From contig CANIZL010000006.1 in NCBI GenBank assembly GCA_947471985.1, positions 1 to 64,000 of the forward strand: DNA of 64,000 bases, written 5' to 3'. The first letter of the stretch is position 1, and each line of letters starts with the position of its first letter. This document shows positions 51,578 through 61,263 of the stretch, piece after piece. Origin of the DNA: Verrucomicrobiota bacterium (lineage in GTDB: Bacteria > Verrucomicrobiota > Verrucomicrobiia > Limisphaerales > UBA9464). The notes under the pieces are model-generated. The model was given only the letters and a program-made list of their open reading frames with translations, searched no databases and had not been told where the DNA came from. Made by a program: the position numbers and the translations under genes.

Positions 51578-54391
51578 ATGGCGAAAATTGTCACACCCGC
51601 TGGGTTGTCGCTGCCGGATCCGGGTTTTGCCCCGGATCCGGCGGTGGTGCGTCGGGCGTGGCGGTCGTGGGCCTTCGCGGTGGTGGCCGCGCCGTGTTTG
51701 TGGTGGGGCGGGGCGGGATGGGCGGCGGAGGCGGTGCCCAGTGCCGCCGTGGCCGGGAAATCGTCCGCCCCAGTAAAGGCGACGAGGGCCGCTGAGTCCC
51801 GCGAGGAGTGGGCCTTTCAACCACTCCGTCCGGTCACTCCGCCCCAGGTCGCCGGCGTCGCCACCGGGCATCCGCTGGATCGGTTCATCGACGCCCAACT
51901 GGCCGCTCAGGGTTTGCATCGTTCGCCGTCGGCGGATGCCCGGACACTGTGCCGTCGATTGTACTTCGATTTGATCGGTCTGCCGCCCTCTCCGGAACAG
52001 TCGGAGGCCTTTGAAGCGGCCCATGCGTTGGATCCGGCCGCGGCGGTGGCGCATCTGGCGGACCAACTCCTGGCGTCGCCCCAGTACGGCGAGCGCTGGG
52101 CCCGGCATTGGCTGGATGTGGTGCACTACGGCGACACCCACGGTTACGACAAGGACAAGCCGCGGCCGTACGCCTGGCCGTATCGCGATTATGTGATCCG
52201 GGCGTTTAACAGCGACAAACCCTATGCCCGGTTTCTCGAGGAACAGCTCGCCGGGGATGTGCTTTATCCGGGCGAATCGGACGGCATCGAAGCCCTGGGG
52301 TTCATCGCCGCGGGACCGTGGGATTTCATCGGACACGCGGAACTGCCGGAAAGCAAAACGGACGGCAAGGTGGCGCGGCACTTGGATCGGGATGACATGG
52401 TGGCGAACACCATGGGCACATTCGCGAGTGTCACGGTGCATTGTGCGCAGTGTCACGCGCACAAGTTCGATCCCATTTCGCAGGAGGATTATTACAGCCT
52501 GCAAGCCGTGTTCGCGGCGGTCGATCGGACGGAACGAAAGTACTATGCGGATCCGGCGTTGACCCGGCGGGCGGCGGAGTTGGAAGCCCGGCAACGTCAG
52601 TTGAAGCAGCGGCAGGACGCCCTGGATGCGCAGGCTGCGGCGGCGGCCGGCGAGGGGCTGAAAAAGCTCGACGCGGATATCGCGGCGGCGACGCGCCAGC
52701 CGGGCGGAAATCCCGGAGCGGAATTCGGCTACCACAGCGAAATCTCCCCCCAACCCAACCTGCTCAAATGGGTGCAGGTGGATCTCGGCCGCCGCGTCGC
52801 GCTCGACCGCGTGGTCCTGTGGCCGGCGTATGACGACTTCGCCAACATTGGTGCGGGCTTTGGTTTTCCCCTTCGGTATCAGGTGCAGGTCGGTGACGAT
52901 CCGGAATTCCGCGAGAGTGTCATTCTGTCGGGTGTGGCGGTGAACGACGATGCACCCAAACCAGGATTCCAACCGCAGGTGGTTCCGGCTTCGGAAGTAA
53001 CCGGGCGTTATGTGCGGGTGACGGTGATCAAGCTGGCCCCCCGGTCCGACGACTTCATTTTCGCCCTCGCGGAGCTGCAGGTATTCGATCAGGCGGGTAC
53101 GAATCACGCCCTGCATCGGCCGGTGACGGCGCAGGATTCCATCGAGGCGCCGCCGCGTTGGCAGAAGGCGAACCTGGTGGATGGTATTGTCCCCGCCCCA
53201 CCGAAGACGGGCGACGTGGCGGAAATGAAGCAGCGGCGGATGGCGCTCTGGAAGGAATCATTGTCCGCGGCGGCGCAGGCCGAGTGGGCCACCACCACGA
53301 ACGCTTTGGCCGGTGTCCGCGCGGAACTGGCAGCACTGCCTCCGCCGCGCATGGTGTATGCCGGCGGCGTGCACTCGGGCTCCGGTAATTTTGTCGGCAC
53401 CGGCGGCGCGGGGGGGCAGCCGCGGACCATTCACGTGCTGGCGCGCGGACAGGTGACCCAACCCGGCCAGAAGGTCGGACCCGGGGCGCTATCGGCTCTG
53501 GATTTTCGTTCGGCGCGTTTTGAACTGCCGGAGACCGCCACCGAAGGCGATCGCCGCGTGGCGTTGGCGCGCTGGCTGGTCGATCCCGCCAATCCGTTGA
53601 CCTGGCGCAGTATCGTCAACCGGGTGTGGCAGTATCATTTCGGCCGCGGATTGGTGGGCACGCCGAACGACTTCGGTCGCATGGGCGCCCGGCCGACGCA
53701 TCCGCAACTGCTGGACTGGCTGGCGACGGAGTTTCGCGACGGCGGCGGTTCATTGAAGCAATTGCACCGTCTGATCGTAACGAGTGCCACCTACCAACAA
53801 TCCGTGGGCACGGACGCCCGGGCGGAAAATCTGGATTCGGACAACACCTTTTTGTGGCGGCAGAATCGGCGCAAGCTGGAAGCCGAAGCGGTTCGCGACG
53901 CGGTGCTTCAGGTCAGCGGTAAGCTGGACCTGACCCCGGGCGGGCCGGGATGGCAGGACTTCGTCATCGAACATCCCGAGCACTCGCCGCACTACGAATA
54001 CGGCCTCGCGGATCCGGAGGATCGGCGCACCTGGCGGCGATCGATCTACCGCTTCATTGTGCGCTCGCAGACGCAACCCTGGATGACGGTGTTGGATTGC
54101 GCGGATCCCTCGATTCGGGTGGAGCGTCGCAATGAAAGCCAATCCCCGCTGCAGGCGCTCGCCTTGTTGAACAACGGATTCATGGTGGCGCAGGCCCGGC
54201 ATTTTGCCGAGCGCGTCCAGCGGGAGCGATCCACGCTGGAAGAGCAGGTTCGGTATGCTCATCGATTGGCGGTGGGCCGATCACCCCGGGACGCAGAGTA
54301 TTCCTCCCTGCTGGCCTTCGCCCAACAGCACGGCCTGCCGCAGTTGTGCCGGGTGTTGTTCAATCTCAGTGAATTCGCGTTTGTCGACTGA
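51578..54391 (+). CDS. DUF1549/DUF1553 protein with internal discoidin-like domain
   Basis: The 937-residue protein has a signal-anchor-like N-terminus (AVVAAPCLWWGGAGWAAEAV). A DUF1549 domain follows (LDRFIDAQLAAQGL, LCRRLYFDLIGLPPSPEQ, HCAQCHAHKFDPI with one CxxCH). A coiled coil and an F5/8-type discoidin-like insert (WVQVDLGRRVALDRVVLWPA, FALAELQVFD) lie at ~385-510. The DUF1553 domain comes last (WRSIVNRVWQYHFGRGLV, NDFGRMGARPTHPQLLDWLA). There is no PSCyt1 cytochrome domain, unlike the homologue at 34,232. A carbohydrate-binding insert suggests a glycan substrate. Its stop is six bases before the DUF1501 start. Confidence 0.9.
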   Translation: MAKIVTPAGLSLPDPGFAPDPAVVRRAWRSWAFAVVAAPCLWWGGAGWAAEAVPSAAVAGKSSAPVKATRAAESREEWAFQPLRPVTPPQVAGVATGHPLDRFIDAQLAAQGLHRSPSADARTLCRRLYFDLIGLPPSPEQSEAFEAAHALDPAAAVAHLADQLLASPQYGERWARHWLDVVHYGDTHGYDKDKPRPYAWPYRDYVIRAFNSDKPYARFLEEQLAGDVLYPGESDGIEALGFIAAGPWDFIGHAELPESKTDGKVARHLDRDDMVANTMGTFASVTVHCAQCHAHKFDPISQEDYYSLQAVFAAVDRTERKYYADPALTRRAAELEARQRQLKQRQDALDAQAAAAAGEGLKKLDADIAAATRQPGGNPGAEFGYHSEISPQPNLLKWVQVDLGRRVALDRVVLWPAYDDFANIGAGFGFPLRYQVQVGDDPEFRESVILSGVAVNDDAPKPGFQPQVVPASEVTGRYVRVTVIKLAPRSDDFIFALAELQVFDQAGTNHALHRPVTAQDSIEAPPRWQKANLVDGIVPAPPKTGDVAEMKQRRMALWKESLSAAAQAEWATTTNALAGVRAELAALPPPRMVYAGGVHSGSGNFVGTGGAGGQPRTIHVLARGQVTQPGQKVGPGALSALDFRSARFELPETATEGDRRVALARWLVDPANPLTWRSIVNRVWQYHFGRGLVGTPNDFGRMGARPTHPQLLDWLATEFRDGGGSLKQLHRLIVTSATYQQSVGTDARAENLDSDNTFLWRQNRRKLEAEAVRDAVLQVSGKLDLTPGGPGWQDFVIEHPEHSPHYEYGLADPEDRRTWRRSIYRFIVRSQTQPWMTVLDCADPSIRVERRNESQSPLQALALLNNGFMVAQARHFAERVQRERSTLEEQVRYAHRLAVGRSPRDAEYSSLLAFAQQHGLPQLCRVLFNLSEFAFVD

Positions 54392-54397
54392 CCGGCC

Positions 54398-55909
54398 ATG
54401 CATCCTTCCCCACCCGATTCCCCGTTTCATCGTGCGACCCGCGGGCGCTCTGCGCCGGTGTCGCGGCGGGATTTCCTGTGGCAATCCGGGGGCGGTCTGG
54501 GCGGACTCGCCCTGGCGTCGCTGATGCGGGGTTCGGCGGCGACACCCGATGCCGGCCGGTTTGGCGGTCACCTGCATCATCCGGCCAAGGCCAAGCGGGT
54601 CGTGCAGTTCTTCATGGCCGGGGCCGCGAGTCATCTCGACCTGTTTGATTTCAAGCCGGACCTGGTCAAATACGACGGGAAGCCCAGTGATTTCGGTGAA
54701 CCCGTGGAGGCCTTTCAGAATGGGCTGGGTCCGTGGTTGAAACCGGTCTGGGAGTTCCGTCCGTACGGTCAAACCGGCAAGCTGCTCGGGGAACCGGTGG
54801 CGCCGCTGGGGGCGGTGGTGGATGAACTCTCGTTCGTGCACAACCTCACCAGCATCTCGGGCGTCCATTCCAACGCCACGCTGCTGCAGAGCACCGGGTT
54901 TCAACTCCCCGGTTATCCCGGGGCGGGCTGCTGGGTCAGTTACGCGCTGGGCACGCTCAATGAGAATTTACCGACGTTTGTCGTGCTTCCCGATCACCGG
55001 GGATTTGCCTCGAACGGGGTGAAGAACTGGGACTCCGCTTTTCTGCCGTCGCAGCACAGCGGCACGATGATTTATCCCGGACGCGAGGATCCGATCAGTG
55101 ATCTTTTCCCGCATCGCTCGGCCAATTACGTCACCCCGCAGGGCGAGGTGGCGGCGCAGCGATTGCTGGCGGAGTTGAATCAGGGGCATGCGGCGGATCG
55201 GGCGGGCGATTCCCGGCTCGACGCGCGGATCCGCACCTACGAACTGGCCGCCCGCATGCAGCTGGCGGCCCCGGAGGCGCTGAATCTCCGGGCGGAACCG
55301 GAACATATCCTGAAGCTCTACGGCCTGGAGCGCGGTCCCCAGACGTGGCCCAAGGAAATCAACGACGCCGAGGAAGTGTTTCACTTTTCCCAGAAGTGTC
55401 TTGCCGCCCGCCGGTTGCTGGAGCGCGGGGTGCGGTTCGTGCAGGTCTGGAGCGGTAACGACAACAGCTTTCCGCGGCGGAACTGGGATTCCCACGAAAA
55501 CATCCGCCAGGATCACGGGCCGCTCGCGTACGGCATGGCGCGCGGGTGTGCGGCGTTCATTCAGGATCTCAAGCAACGCGGCTTGCTGGAGGATACCATC
55601 ATCCTCTGGACCACGGAATTCGGCCGCATGCCGTCGTCGCAGGGCGGCAAGGGGCGGGATCACAATCCATTTGTTTTCACCAACTGGCTGGCGGGCGGCG
55701 GCATCCGCCCCGGCGTCACGTACGGCGAAAGCGATCCCTGGGGTTACAAACCGTTGGATCGGACGAATCCCACCCGGGTGTACGACATCCACGCCACCAT
55801 CCTGCATTTGTTGGGACTCGACCACGAGCGGGTCACGGTCCGGCACAACGGTACGGATCGGCGGCTCACGGATGTGCATGGTCGCGTGATTCGGGAATTG
55901 CTGGCCTGA
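54398..55909 (+). CDS. DUF1501 secreted protein (sulfatase-like)
   Basis: The 503-residue protein has a twin-arginine leader (SRRDFLWQSGGGLGGLALAS) and the DUF1501 core: RVVQFFMAGAASHLDLFDFK, VHNLTSISGVHSNATLLQ, FVQVWSGNDNSFPRRNWDSH, IILWTTEFGRMPSSQ and GKGRDHNPFVFTNWLAGG. The Asp/His metal-site residues of the alkaline phosphatase fold are present. It is translated right after the DUF1549/DUF1553 gene (six-base gap), and the pair repeats the arrangement at 34,232-37,543 without a WD40 gene. Confidence 0.92.
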   Translation: MHPSPPDSPFHRATRGRSAPVSRRDFLWQSGGGLGGLALASLMRGSAATPDAGRFGGHLHHPAKAKRVVQFFMAGAASHLDLFDFKPDLVKYDGKPSDFGEPVEAFQNGLGPWLKPVWEFRPYGQTGKLLGEPVAPLGAVVDELSFVHNLTSISGVHSNATLLQSTGFQLPGYPGAGCWVSYALGTLNENLPTFVVLPDHRGFASNGVKNWDSAFLPSQHSGTMIYPGREDPISDLFPHRSANYVTPQGEVAAQRLLAELNQGHAADRAGDSRLDARIRTYELAARMQLAAPEALNLRAEPEHILKLYGLERGPQTWPKEINDAEEVFHFSQKCLAARRLLERGVRFVQVWSGNDNSFPRRNWDSHENIRQDHGPLAYGMARGCAAFIQDLKQRGLLEDTIILWTTEFGRMPSSQGGKGRDHNPFVFTNWLAGGGIRPGVTYGESDPWGYKPLDRTNPTRVYDIHATILHLLGLDHERVTVRHNGTDRRLTDVHGRVIRELLA

Positions 55910-56023
55910 AGCGGGGCCGGTGAAATTTCCGGCGACGTAAAACCTCTTCGCGGATCCGGTTTTGACCCTGAAGCTGGCGGGCCGGTGATTTCCGTCCGAA
56001 ACCGCCGCGCGTTCACCGTTCGC

Positions 56024-56797
56024 ATGATTGAACTGATTGATCTGGCCAAATCGTTTGGCGACCTCACCGCGGTGGCGGGCATTACGCTGACGGTGCCGCG
56101 GGGACAGCTCTTTTGCGTGCTCGGCCCCAATGCCGCCGGGAAGACCACGACCATCAAGCTGCTGGTGGGCCTGTTGCGGCCGAGTCGGGGATCGGCCCGG
56201 ATCGCGGGCTTTGATGTCCAGACCCAGCCCATGGAGGCGCGGCAACGGCTCGCCTACGTGCCCGACTTTCCGTTCCTGTACGACAAGCTCACACCGCTGG
56301 AATTTCTGCGCTTCACCGCCCAGCTCTACCAAATGCCGGAAAAGCGGATCGAGCCCGCCATCGGCGAAGTGGTGACCCGGTTTGGTCTCGAACGTTTCCT
56401 GCACCAGTCGATTGACTCGCTGTCGCACGGCACCCGTCAGCGGGTGGCCATTACCAGTGCGTTGCTGCATGAACCGGAGGTGTTCGTGATCGATGAACCG
56501 ATGGTGGGCCTGGACCCGCATCACGCCCGCGTGGTGAAGGACGTGTTGAAGGAACGGGCCGCCCGCGGGATGACGGTTTTTCTCAGTACCCATCAGATTT
56601 ACGTGGCCGAGGAACTGGCGGATCGCGTGGGCATCATTCATCGCGGCCGGCTGGTGGCCGTCGGGACGGCGGCGGAACTCCGGCGGCAGGCGGGCACGGA
56701 TGGCGCGCTGGAACGGGCCTTTTTGTCGCTGACCGAAGAGGAGCCCGACGCGCCGCCCGATCCGGACGGCGGCCTGCTTCCCACGCAATCCCGCTGA
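56024..56797 (+). CDS. ABC transporter ATP-binding protein
   Basis: The ATG at 56024 gives 257 residues (MIELIDLAKSFGDLTAVAGI). Walker A is GPNAAGKTT, the Q-loop region YVPDFPFLYDKLTPLEFL, the signature LSHGTRQR (a variant of LSGGQ) and Walker B VFVIDEPMVGLD, with the switch His in LSTHQIYVAEE. It belongs to the ABC-2/CcmA-type exporter group. The start 13 codons upstream in the same frame adds unrelated residues. The permease begins 11 bases after its stop. Confidence 0.93.
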   Translation: MIELIDLAKSFGDLTAVAGITLTVPRGQLFCVLGPNAAGKTTTIKLLVGLLRPSRGSARIAGFDVQTQPMEARQRLAYVPDFPFLYDKLTPLEFLRFTAQLYQMPEKRIEPAIGEVVTRFGLERFLHQSIDSLSHGTRQRVAITSALLHEPEVFVIDEPMVGLDPHHARVVKDVLKERAARGMTVFLSTHQIYVAEELADRVGIIHRGRLVAVGTAAELRRQAGTDGALERAFLSLTEEEPDAPPDPDGGLLPTQSR

Positions 56798-56807
56798 GCT
56801 TTTCGCC

Positions 56808-58532
56808 GTGGAATCCCCGCTCCGACTTCTTTTGCGCATCAGCCTGGTGGGTGCGTGGCGACGGCTCGGCTCCGTGCGACAGCAATCCAAATTGCTGGTG
56901 CTGTTCATCAGTGTTTTTCTGGTCGGCTACCTCGCCTTTTCCTACGGCTTGTTTCGGCTGGGACTGGGCTTCATCAATCGATTTCCCGGATTGGGCCCGC
57001 TGTTGGTGGAACGATTGTTGTTCCTGTTGTTCGCGTTTCTCTTCGCGCTGTTGCTGCTGTCGAATCTGGTCATTGCGTACACCAACCTGTTCCGCAATCG
57101 CGAGACGCAGTTTCTGCTGACGGCGCCGGTGCCGGTCCAGACGGTGTTTCGGTGGAAATGCCTCGAGAGCCTGGTGCTGGCCTCGTGGGCCTTCCTGTTT
57201 CTGATCGCACCCCTCCTGGTGGCTTACGGGCAGACGGTGCGCGTGGCGTGGCACTTTTATCCGGCGGTGGCTGTTTTGGTGGGCCTGTTCATCGTACTGC
57301 CGGGTGTCCTGGGGGCGACCGGCGCCATCTGGTTGGCCCGGTTTGTGGATCGACGCACGTTTCAGGTGCTGGTGGCCGTGGTTTTCGTGGGCGGAATCGG
57401 AGCGCTGTGGTGGAACCTGCGTCCGCCGCCGGCCGTTGACGAGGCGGCGGATGCGCGGGTGCTGAATGTGATCGACCGATTGCTCAACAACACCAGCCTG
57501 GCCCACGCGCCCTGGCTGCCGAGTTACTGGCTGAGTGCCAGCGTCGAGAATTGGGCGGAGGGTGCGCTGAGCACAGCCTTGTTCTTTGCCTTGGTGCTGC
57601 TCAGTCACGTGCTGTTTTTCGGTCTGCTGGCCTTCACGCAAACGGGGGCGGCGTTTGCGACGGCGGCCGATCTGGTGCAGAGCCGGGGCGGTCTGCTGGC
57701 CCACTGGACGTGGTGGCGGCGTCGCAGTGTCGCCACCGCCGGTGCGGCGCCGGGGTATCCGCCGGATGGACTCGATCGTGCGCTGTCGTGGCTGGGACTG
57801 CGACCCGCCACGCGGGCGCATGTCACCAAGGATCTGCGGCTGTTCTTTCGCGACACCACCCAGTGGGCCCAGACGGCGCTGCTCTTCGGGCTGCTGGCGG
57901 TTTACGTGTTGAATCTGCGGCAGTTCACGCGCCGGATGGATGTGCCCTTCTGGCTGAATGCCGTGTCCTTTCTCAACCTCGGGGCGTGCGCGTTGAATGT
58001 GGCGACCATCTCGACCCGCTTCGTCTTCCCGCAGTTTTCCCTCGAAGGCCGGCGGGTCTGGCTGGTGGGTCTCGCCCCACTGGGCTTGCCCCGGGTGCTG
58101 GCGTTGAAATTTCGGATTGCCGCCGGACTGGCCCTGCTGCTGGCGTTGCCGTTGCTGGTGTTGTCGACGCGGCTCCTGCAACTCGGCTGGTCGCGGACAG
58201 TCTTCTTCGCGGTCGCCATCACCTGCATGACCTTCACGCTCAACGGACTCGCCACGGGGCTGGGTGCTTTGTATCCGAATTTCCGTGAAACCAATCCTTC
58301 CAAAATCGTCAGCGGCTTTGGGGGCACGCTCACCCTCATCCTGAGTTTTGGGTACATTTTGGGCGGTGTGGTGGTGTTGGCGGTGGGTTCGCCGTGGAGT
58401 TGGCGGGGGGACGGCGGGTTCCTGGTGGGGCGGGCCGTGGTGTCGTGGTCGGTGTTTCTCCTGTTGAGCGCCCTGATGGGCATCGTCCCGTATCGCCTGG
58501 GGCAGCGACAGGTGGCGCGTCTGGAACTGTAA
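56808..58532 (+). CDS. ABC transporter permease-like large membrane protein
   Basis: A GTG start at 56808 gives 574 residues with about 12 hydrophobic spans, the first two at ~25-95 and others to the end. RNRETQFLLTAPVPVQTVFRWK is the cytoplasmic loop typical of large ABC-2-like permeases, and THVTKDLRLFFRDTTQWAQT the second half's counterpart, so it looks like a fusion of two permease halves. It pairs with the ATPase gene 11 bases upstream. The transported compound is unknown. The gene is GC-rich but has no frame problem. Confidence 0.85.
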   Translation: MESPLRLLLRISLVGAWRRLGSVRQQSKLLVLFISVFLVGYLAFSYGLFRLGLGFINRFPGLGPLLVERLLFLLFAFLFALLLLSNLVIAYTNLFRNRETQFLLTAPVPVQTVFRWKCLESLVLASWAFLFLIAPLLVAYGQTVRVAWHFYPAVAVLVGLFIVLPGVLGATGAIWLARFVDRRTFQVLVAVVFVGGIGALWWNLRPPPAVDEAADARVLNVIDRLLNNTSLAHAPWLPSYWLSASVENWAEGALSTALFFALVLLSHVLFFGLLAFTQTGAAFATAADLVQSRGGLLAHWTWWRRRSVATAGAAPGYPPDGLDRALSWLGLRPATRAHVTKDLRLFFRDTTQWAQTALLFGLLAVYVLNLRQFTRRMDVPFWLNAVSFLNLGACALNVATISTRFVFPQFSLEGRRVWLVGLAPLGLPRVLALKFRIAAGLALLLALPLLVLSTRLLQLGWSRTVFFAVAITCMTFTLNGLATGLGALYPNFRETNPSKIVSGFGGTLTLILSFGYILGGVVVLAVGSPWSWRGDGGFLVGRAVVSWSVFLLLSALMGIVPYRLGQRQVARLEL

Positions 58533-58588
58533 AATCACGGTTTCGGTTGAACCTTGGCCGAACGCCCTCACTCTTACGGGCGACGTAC

Positions 58589-59362
58589 ATGGCGATGTTA
58601 CAGGGGATCACCAGTGGATTGAACGGTCTCGGCGAGCTCATTTTGATGGCTGGCGAGGCGATTCGCTCCGTGCGGTATCGTCGTCCCAACTGGCATGACC
58701 TCCTGGTGCAGTTGCATTTTGTCGGGGTGAAGAGCCAGTCGGTGGTGCTGACCACGGGGGCGGCGACGGGCATGGTCTTGTGCGCCCAGACTTTCTTCCA
58801 GTTTCACAAGGTGAAGATGGACACGGCCACGGGCGCCGTGGTGAGCGTGGGCATGAGCAGCGAATTGGGTCCGGTGCTCGCGGCCTTGATGCTCACCGGC
58901 CGGGTGGGTGGCGCGATGGCGGCGGAGTTGGGTACGATGAAGGTCACGGAGCAGATCGATGCACTCCGCACATTGGCGACCCATCCGGTGGATTACCTCG
59001 TGGTACCCCGGCTGATGGCTCTGCTGCTGGCGGCGCCGCTGCTGACTGCGCAATCCGTGGTGATCGGAATTTTCGCCAGTTACCTGGTGGGCACGCGCCT
59101 GCTGGGTATCGATGGCGCGTATTACCTGGCCAACATGGTCAAGTTCACCAGTCCGCTCGATGTGGTCACCGGGCTGATCAAATCGCTAATGTTCGGTGGG
59201 ATCATCGCCCTGGTCAGCTGCTACAAAGGGCTCGATACGCGCGGTGGGGCGGAAGGCGTGGGGCGCGCCACCACGGAAGCCGTTGTGGTGTCGAGCATTG
59301 CCATCCTCATCAGCAATTTCTTCCTCACTTTGTTTCTCACCCGCTTGTTCAAGGGTGTGTGA
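58589..59362 (+). CDS. mlaE: MlaE-family lipid transport permease
   Basis: The ATG at 58589 gives 257 residues with MlaE landmarks: GVKSQSVVLTTGAATGMVL, the E-loop SELGPVLAALMLTGRVGGAM and GTMKVTEQIDALRTLATHP, VPRLMALLLAAPLL, LIKSLMFGGIIALVSCYKGL and GVGRATTEAVVVS. MlaE is the inner-membrane core of the MlaFEDB complex, which moves phospholipids between membranes. It is followed by MlaF and MlaD genes, which supports the call. An upstream extension of the frame overlaps the previous gene and is rejected. Confidence 0.95.
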   Translation: MAMLQGITSGLNGLGELILMAGEAIRSVRYRRPNWHDLLVQLHFVGVKSQSVVLTTGAATGMVLCAQTFFQFHKVKMDTATGAVVSVGMSSELGPVLAALMLTGRVGGAMAAELGTMKVTEQIDALRTLATHPVDYLVVPRLMALLLAAPLLTAQSVVIGIFASYLVGTRLLGIDGAYYLANMVKFTSPLDVVTGLIKSLMFGGIIALVSCYKGLDTRGGAEGVGRATTEAVVVSSIAILISNFFLTLFLTRLFKGV

Positions 59363-59401
59363 AAACGGTTCCCGCCACCGCCCATTCCCAGAGCCCCCGC
59401 C

Positions 59402-60148
59402 ATGATTGAAGTGCGCGATGTTCGGAAGAATTTCGGGACCCAGGAGGTGCTCCGGGGGGTGTCCCTGCGCATTGAAACCGGCGAGGCCGTGGTCATCATC
59501 GGCCGGTCGGGCGGTGGCAAGAGCATCCTGCTGAAGCATCTGATCGGACTGCTGCAGCCGGATGTGGGCGAGGTGCTGGTGGACGGACGGGATCTGGCGC
59601 ACCTGTCGGAGCGCGAATTGCTGAAGGTGCGGCGCAAGTTCGGCATGCTGTTCCAGGGCGCGGCACTGTTTGATTCCCAGACCGTCTACGAAAACGTCAG
59701 CTTCGTTCTGCGCCGCGAAGGCCGGCACACGAAGGGGGAGATCGATAAATTGGTGGCCGAGGCGCTGTCGATGGTGGAGCTGTCGGGCATCGAACAAAAG
59801 AAGCCCGCGGAACTCTCCGGCGGCATGCGCAAACGCGTCGGTCTCGCCCGCGCGATCGTTTATCGTCCGGAAATCCTGCTGTATGACGAACCTACCACCG
59901 GGTTGGATCCGGTGGCCGGTGACCGGATCGACAAGTTGATCCGCCGCGTGTGGGACAACTTGAACGTCACCAGCATTGCGGTCACTCACGACATGAAGAG
60001 CGCCCGGACGATCAGCAATCGCATCCTAATGTTGCACGAAGGACGGATCTACGCCGAAGGCCCGACGGCGAGCCTGCTGGCCTCCACCGATCCGGTGGTT
60101 TACAACTTTGTGAATGGCATCTCGCTGGATGCCACCGGTCACGCCTGA
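59402..60148 (+). CDS. mlaF: MlaF-family lipid transport ATPase
   Basis: The 248-residue ATPase starts 39 bases after mlaE. It has Walker A GRSGGGKS, the Q-loop region MLFQGAALFDSQTVYENVSF, the signature AELSGGMRKRVGLARA and Walker B ILLYDEPTTGLDPV, and the H-loop in VTHDMKSA. FQGAALFDSQTV is characteristic of MlaF. It powers lipid transport by the MlaE permease. Confidence 0.95.
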   Translation: MIEVRDVRKNFGTQEVLRGVSLRIETGEAVVIIGRSGGGKSILLKHLIGLLQPDVGEVLVDGRDLAHLSERELLKVRRKFGMLFQGAALFDSQTVYENVSFVLRREGRHTKGEIDKLVAEALSMVELSGIEQKKPAELSGGMRKRVGLARAIVYRPEILLYDEPTTGLDPVAGDRIDKLIRRVWDNLNVTSIAVTHDMKSARTISNRILMLHEGRIYAEGPTASLLASTDPVVYNFVNGISLDATGHA

Positions 60149-60178
60149 AGCCCCTGGCTCTTCCTCCCCACTCTGCTC

Positions 60179-61195
60179 ATGGAAAACTCCTCACTTGCCC
60201 GCAAGGTCGGCCTTTTTGGTTTCGTTGGCCTGCTGCTGATCGGCCTGCTCCTGGTGAACTTCAGCCGGGGCGCTGCGTTTTGGAAGCCCCGCTATGAGAT
60301 CACAGTCCGGGCGGAGGGTGTGGGGGGCTTGAAGCCTGGCGCCTTCATCATGATGTCCGGCGTCCCCATCGGAACCGTGAATCATCTCATCCTGAATGAC
60401 GACGGGCGCAAGGTGCTGATTGAATGTGCGATTGAGTCCCAGTACAAGATTCATGCGGATGCGAGATTCGAGATCGAGCAGAGCGGCTTTCTGGGGGATC
60501 AATTCGTCTCCGTCACCCCCCAGGCCAACCGCGCGCCGGAATTGCGAGATGGCGGCTCGGTGGATGCCGCCAAGCCCTTCAGCATGAGCGAGGCTTTGCG
60601 TAGCGCGGTCAGCCTCATGCAACGGTTGGAGGGCGCGGCGACCAAGCTCGATGGAGCGGTGGGGCGCATGGACAAGGGGATTTTCTCCGATGCCGTCATT
60701 GCCAACCTGACCAATACCATCGCCAATGCGCGGCGGGTCTCCGAGCGGGCGGACTCGGCCCTCCGCAGCGTGGAGCAACTCATCCAATCGAACACGCCGT
60801 TGATCGAAGGTTCCCTCAGCAACGTGCAGGCCTTTTCCGGACGCTTGAATGACTTCGCCGGCCGGATGGATGCCCTGACGGTGCAGATGAGCGGGGTGAT
60901 CTCCAACGCGGATACGGTGATCCTGAGCAACAAGGCGGATCTCCAGATCATTGTCTCCAACGTGAAAGGGGCGACGGCGGATCTGAAGGGCTTGTCCGGG
61001 GATCTCCAGAATGGGCGCGGCGTGGCGGGTGCACTCTTGAAGGATCCCGCGATGCAGGATCGGTTTCGGGATTTGATGGGGAATCTGACCGTGCTCTCCA
61101 GCAACCTCAGCGCCAACGGCATTTTTTGGAAACCGCGGACGGTCCGGGTGTTGACCAACGATCTGCGCCACCCGTCCCGCGGATTGCTGCGCTAG
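60179..61195 (+). CDS. MlaD-family MCE-domain protein
   Basis: The 338-residue protein has one N-terminal membrane helix (VGLFGFVGLLLIGLLLVNFS) and an MCE domain at ~38-125 (YEITVRAEGVGGLKPGAFIM, SGVPIGTVNHLIL, EIEQSGFLGDQFVSVTP). A long C-terminal coiled-coil/beta region follows (LSNVQAFSGRLNDFAG and repeated valine/serine rich segments). It should be the periplasmic lipid-binding ring subunit of the complex. The extended C-terminus is longer than in E. coli MlaD and more like Gram-negative substrate-bridging MCE proteins. MlaB and MlaC are not encoded next to it. Confidence 0.92.
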   Translation: MENSSLARKVGLFGFVGLLLIGLLLVNFSRGAAFWKPRYEITVRAEGVGGLKPGAFIMMSGVPIGTVNHLILNDDGRKVLIECAIESQYKIHADARFEIEQSGFLGDQFVSVTPQANRAPELRDGGSVDAAKPFSMSEALRSAVSLMQRLEGAATKLDGAVGRMDKGIFSDAVIANLTNTIANARRVSERADSALRSVEQLIQSNTPLIEGSLSNVQAFSGRLNDFAGRMDALTVQMSGVISNADTVILSNKADLQIIVSNVKGATADLKGLSGDLQNGRGVAGALLKDPAMQDRFRDLMGNLTVLSSNLSANGIFWKPRTVRVLTNDLRHPSRGLLR

Positions 61196-61263
61196 TCCGC
61201 GGCAACCGCCGCCGCCCATTACTTCGGTGCGCCAGCCGGGAAATCGCTGGCTAGTCTGTCCTC

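Noticed and set aside
42176-53116. A 3,646-codon open frame on the minus strand across the giant gene
   Set aside because: It is antisense to the giant secreted protein and the next gene, shows no domain and has the low-complexity Arg/His/Gly composition of a GC-rich shadow frame.
56634-58571. 645-codon minus-strand frame over the ABC permease
   Set aside because: Rich in Gln, Arg and His with no domain; the permease on the other strand has a clear membrane pattern.
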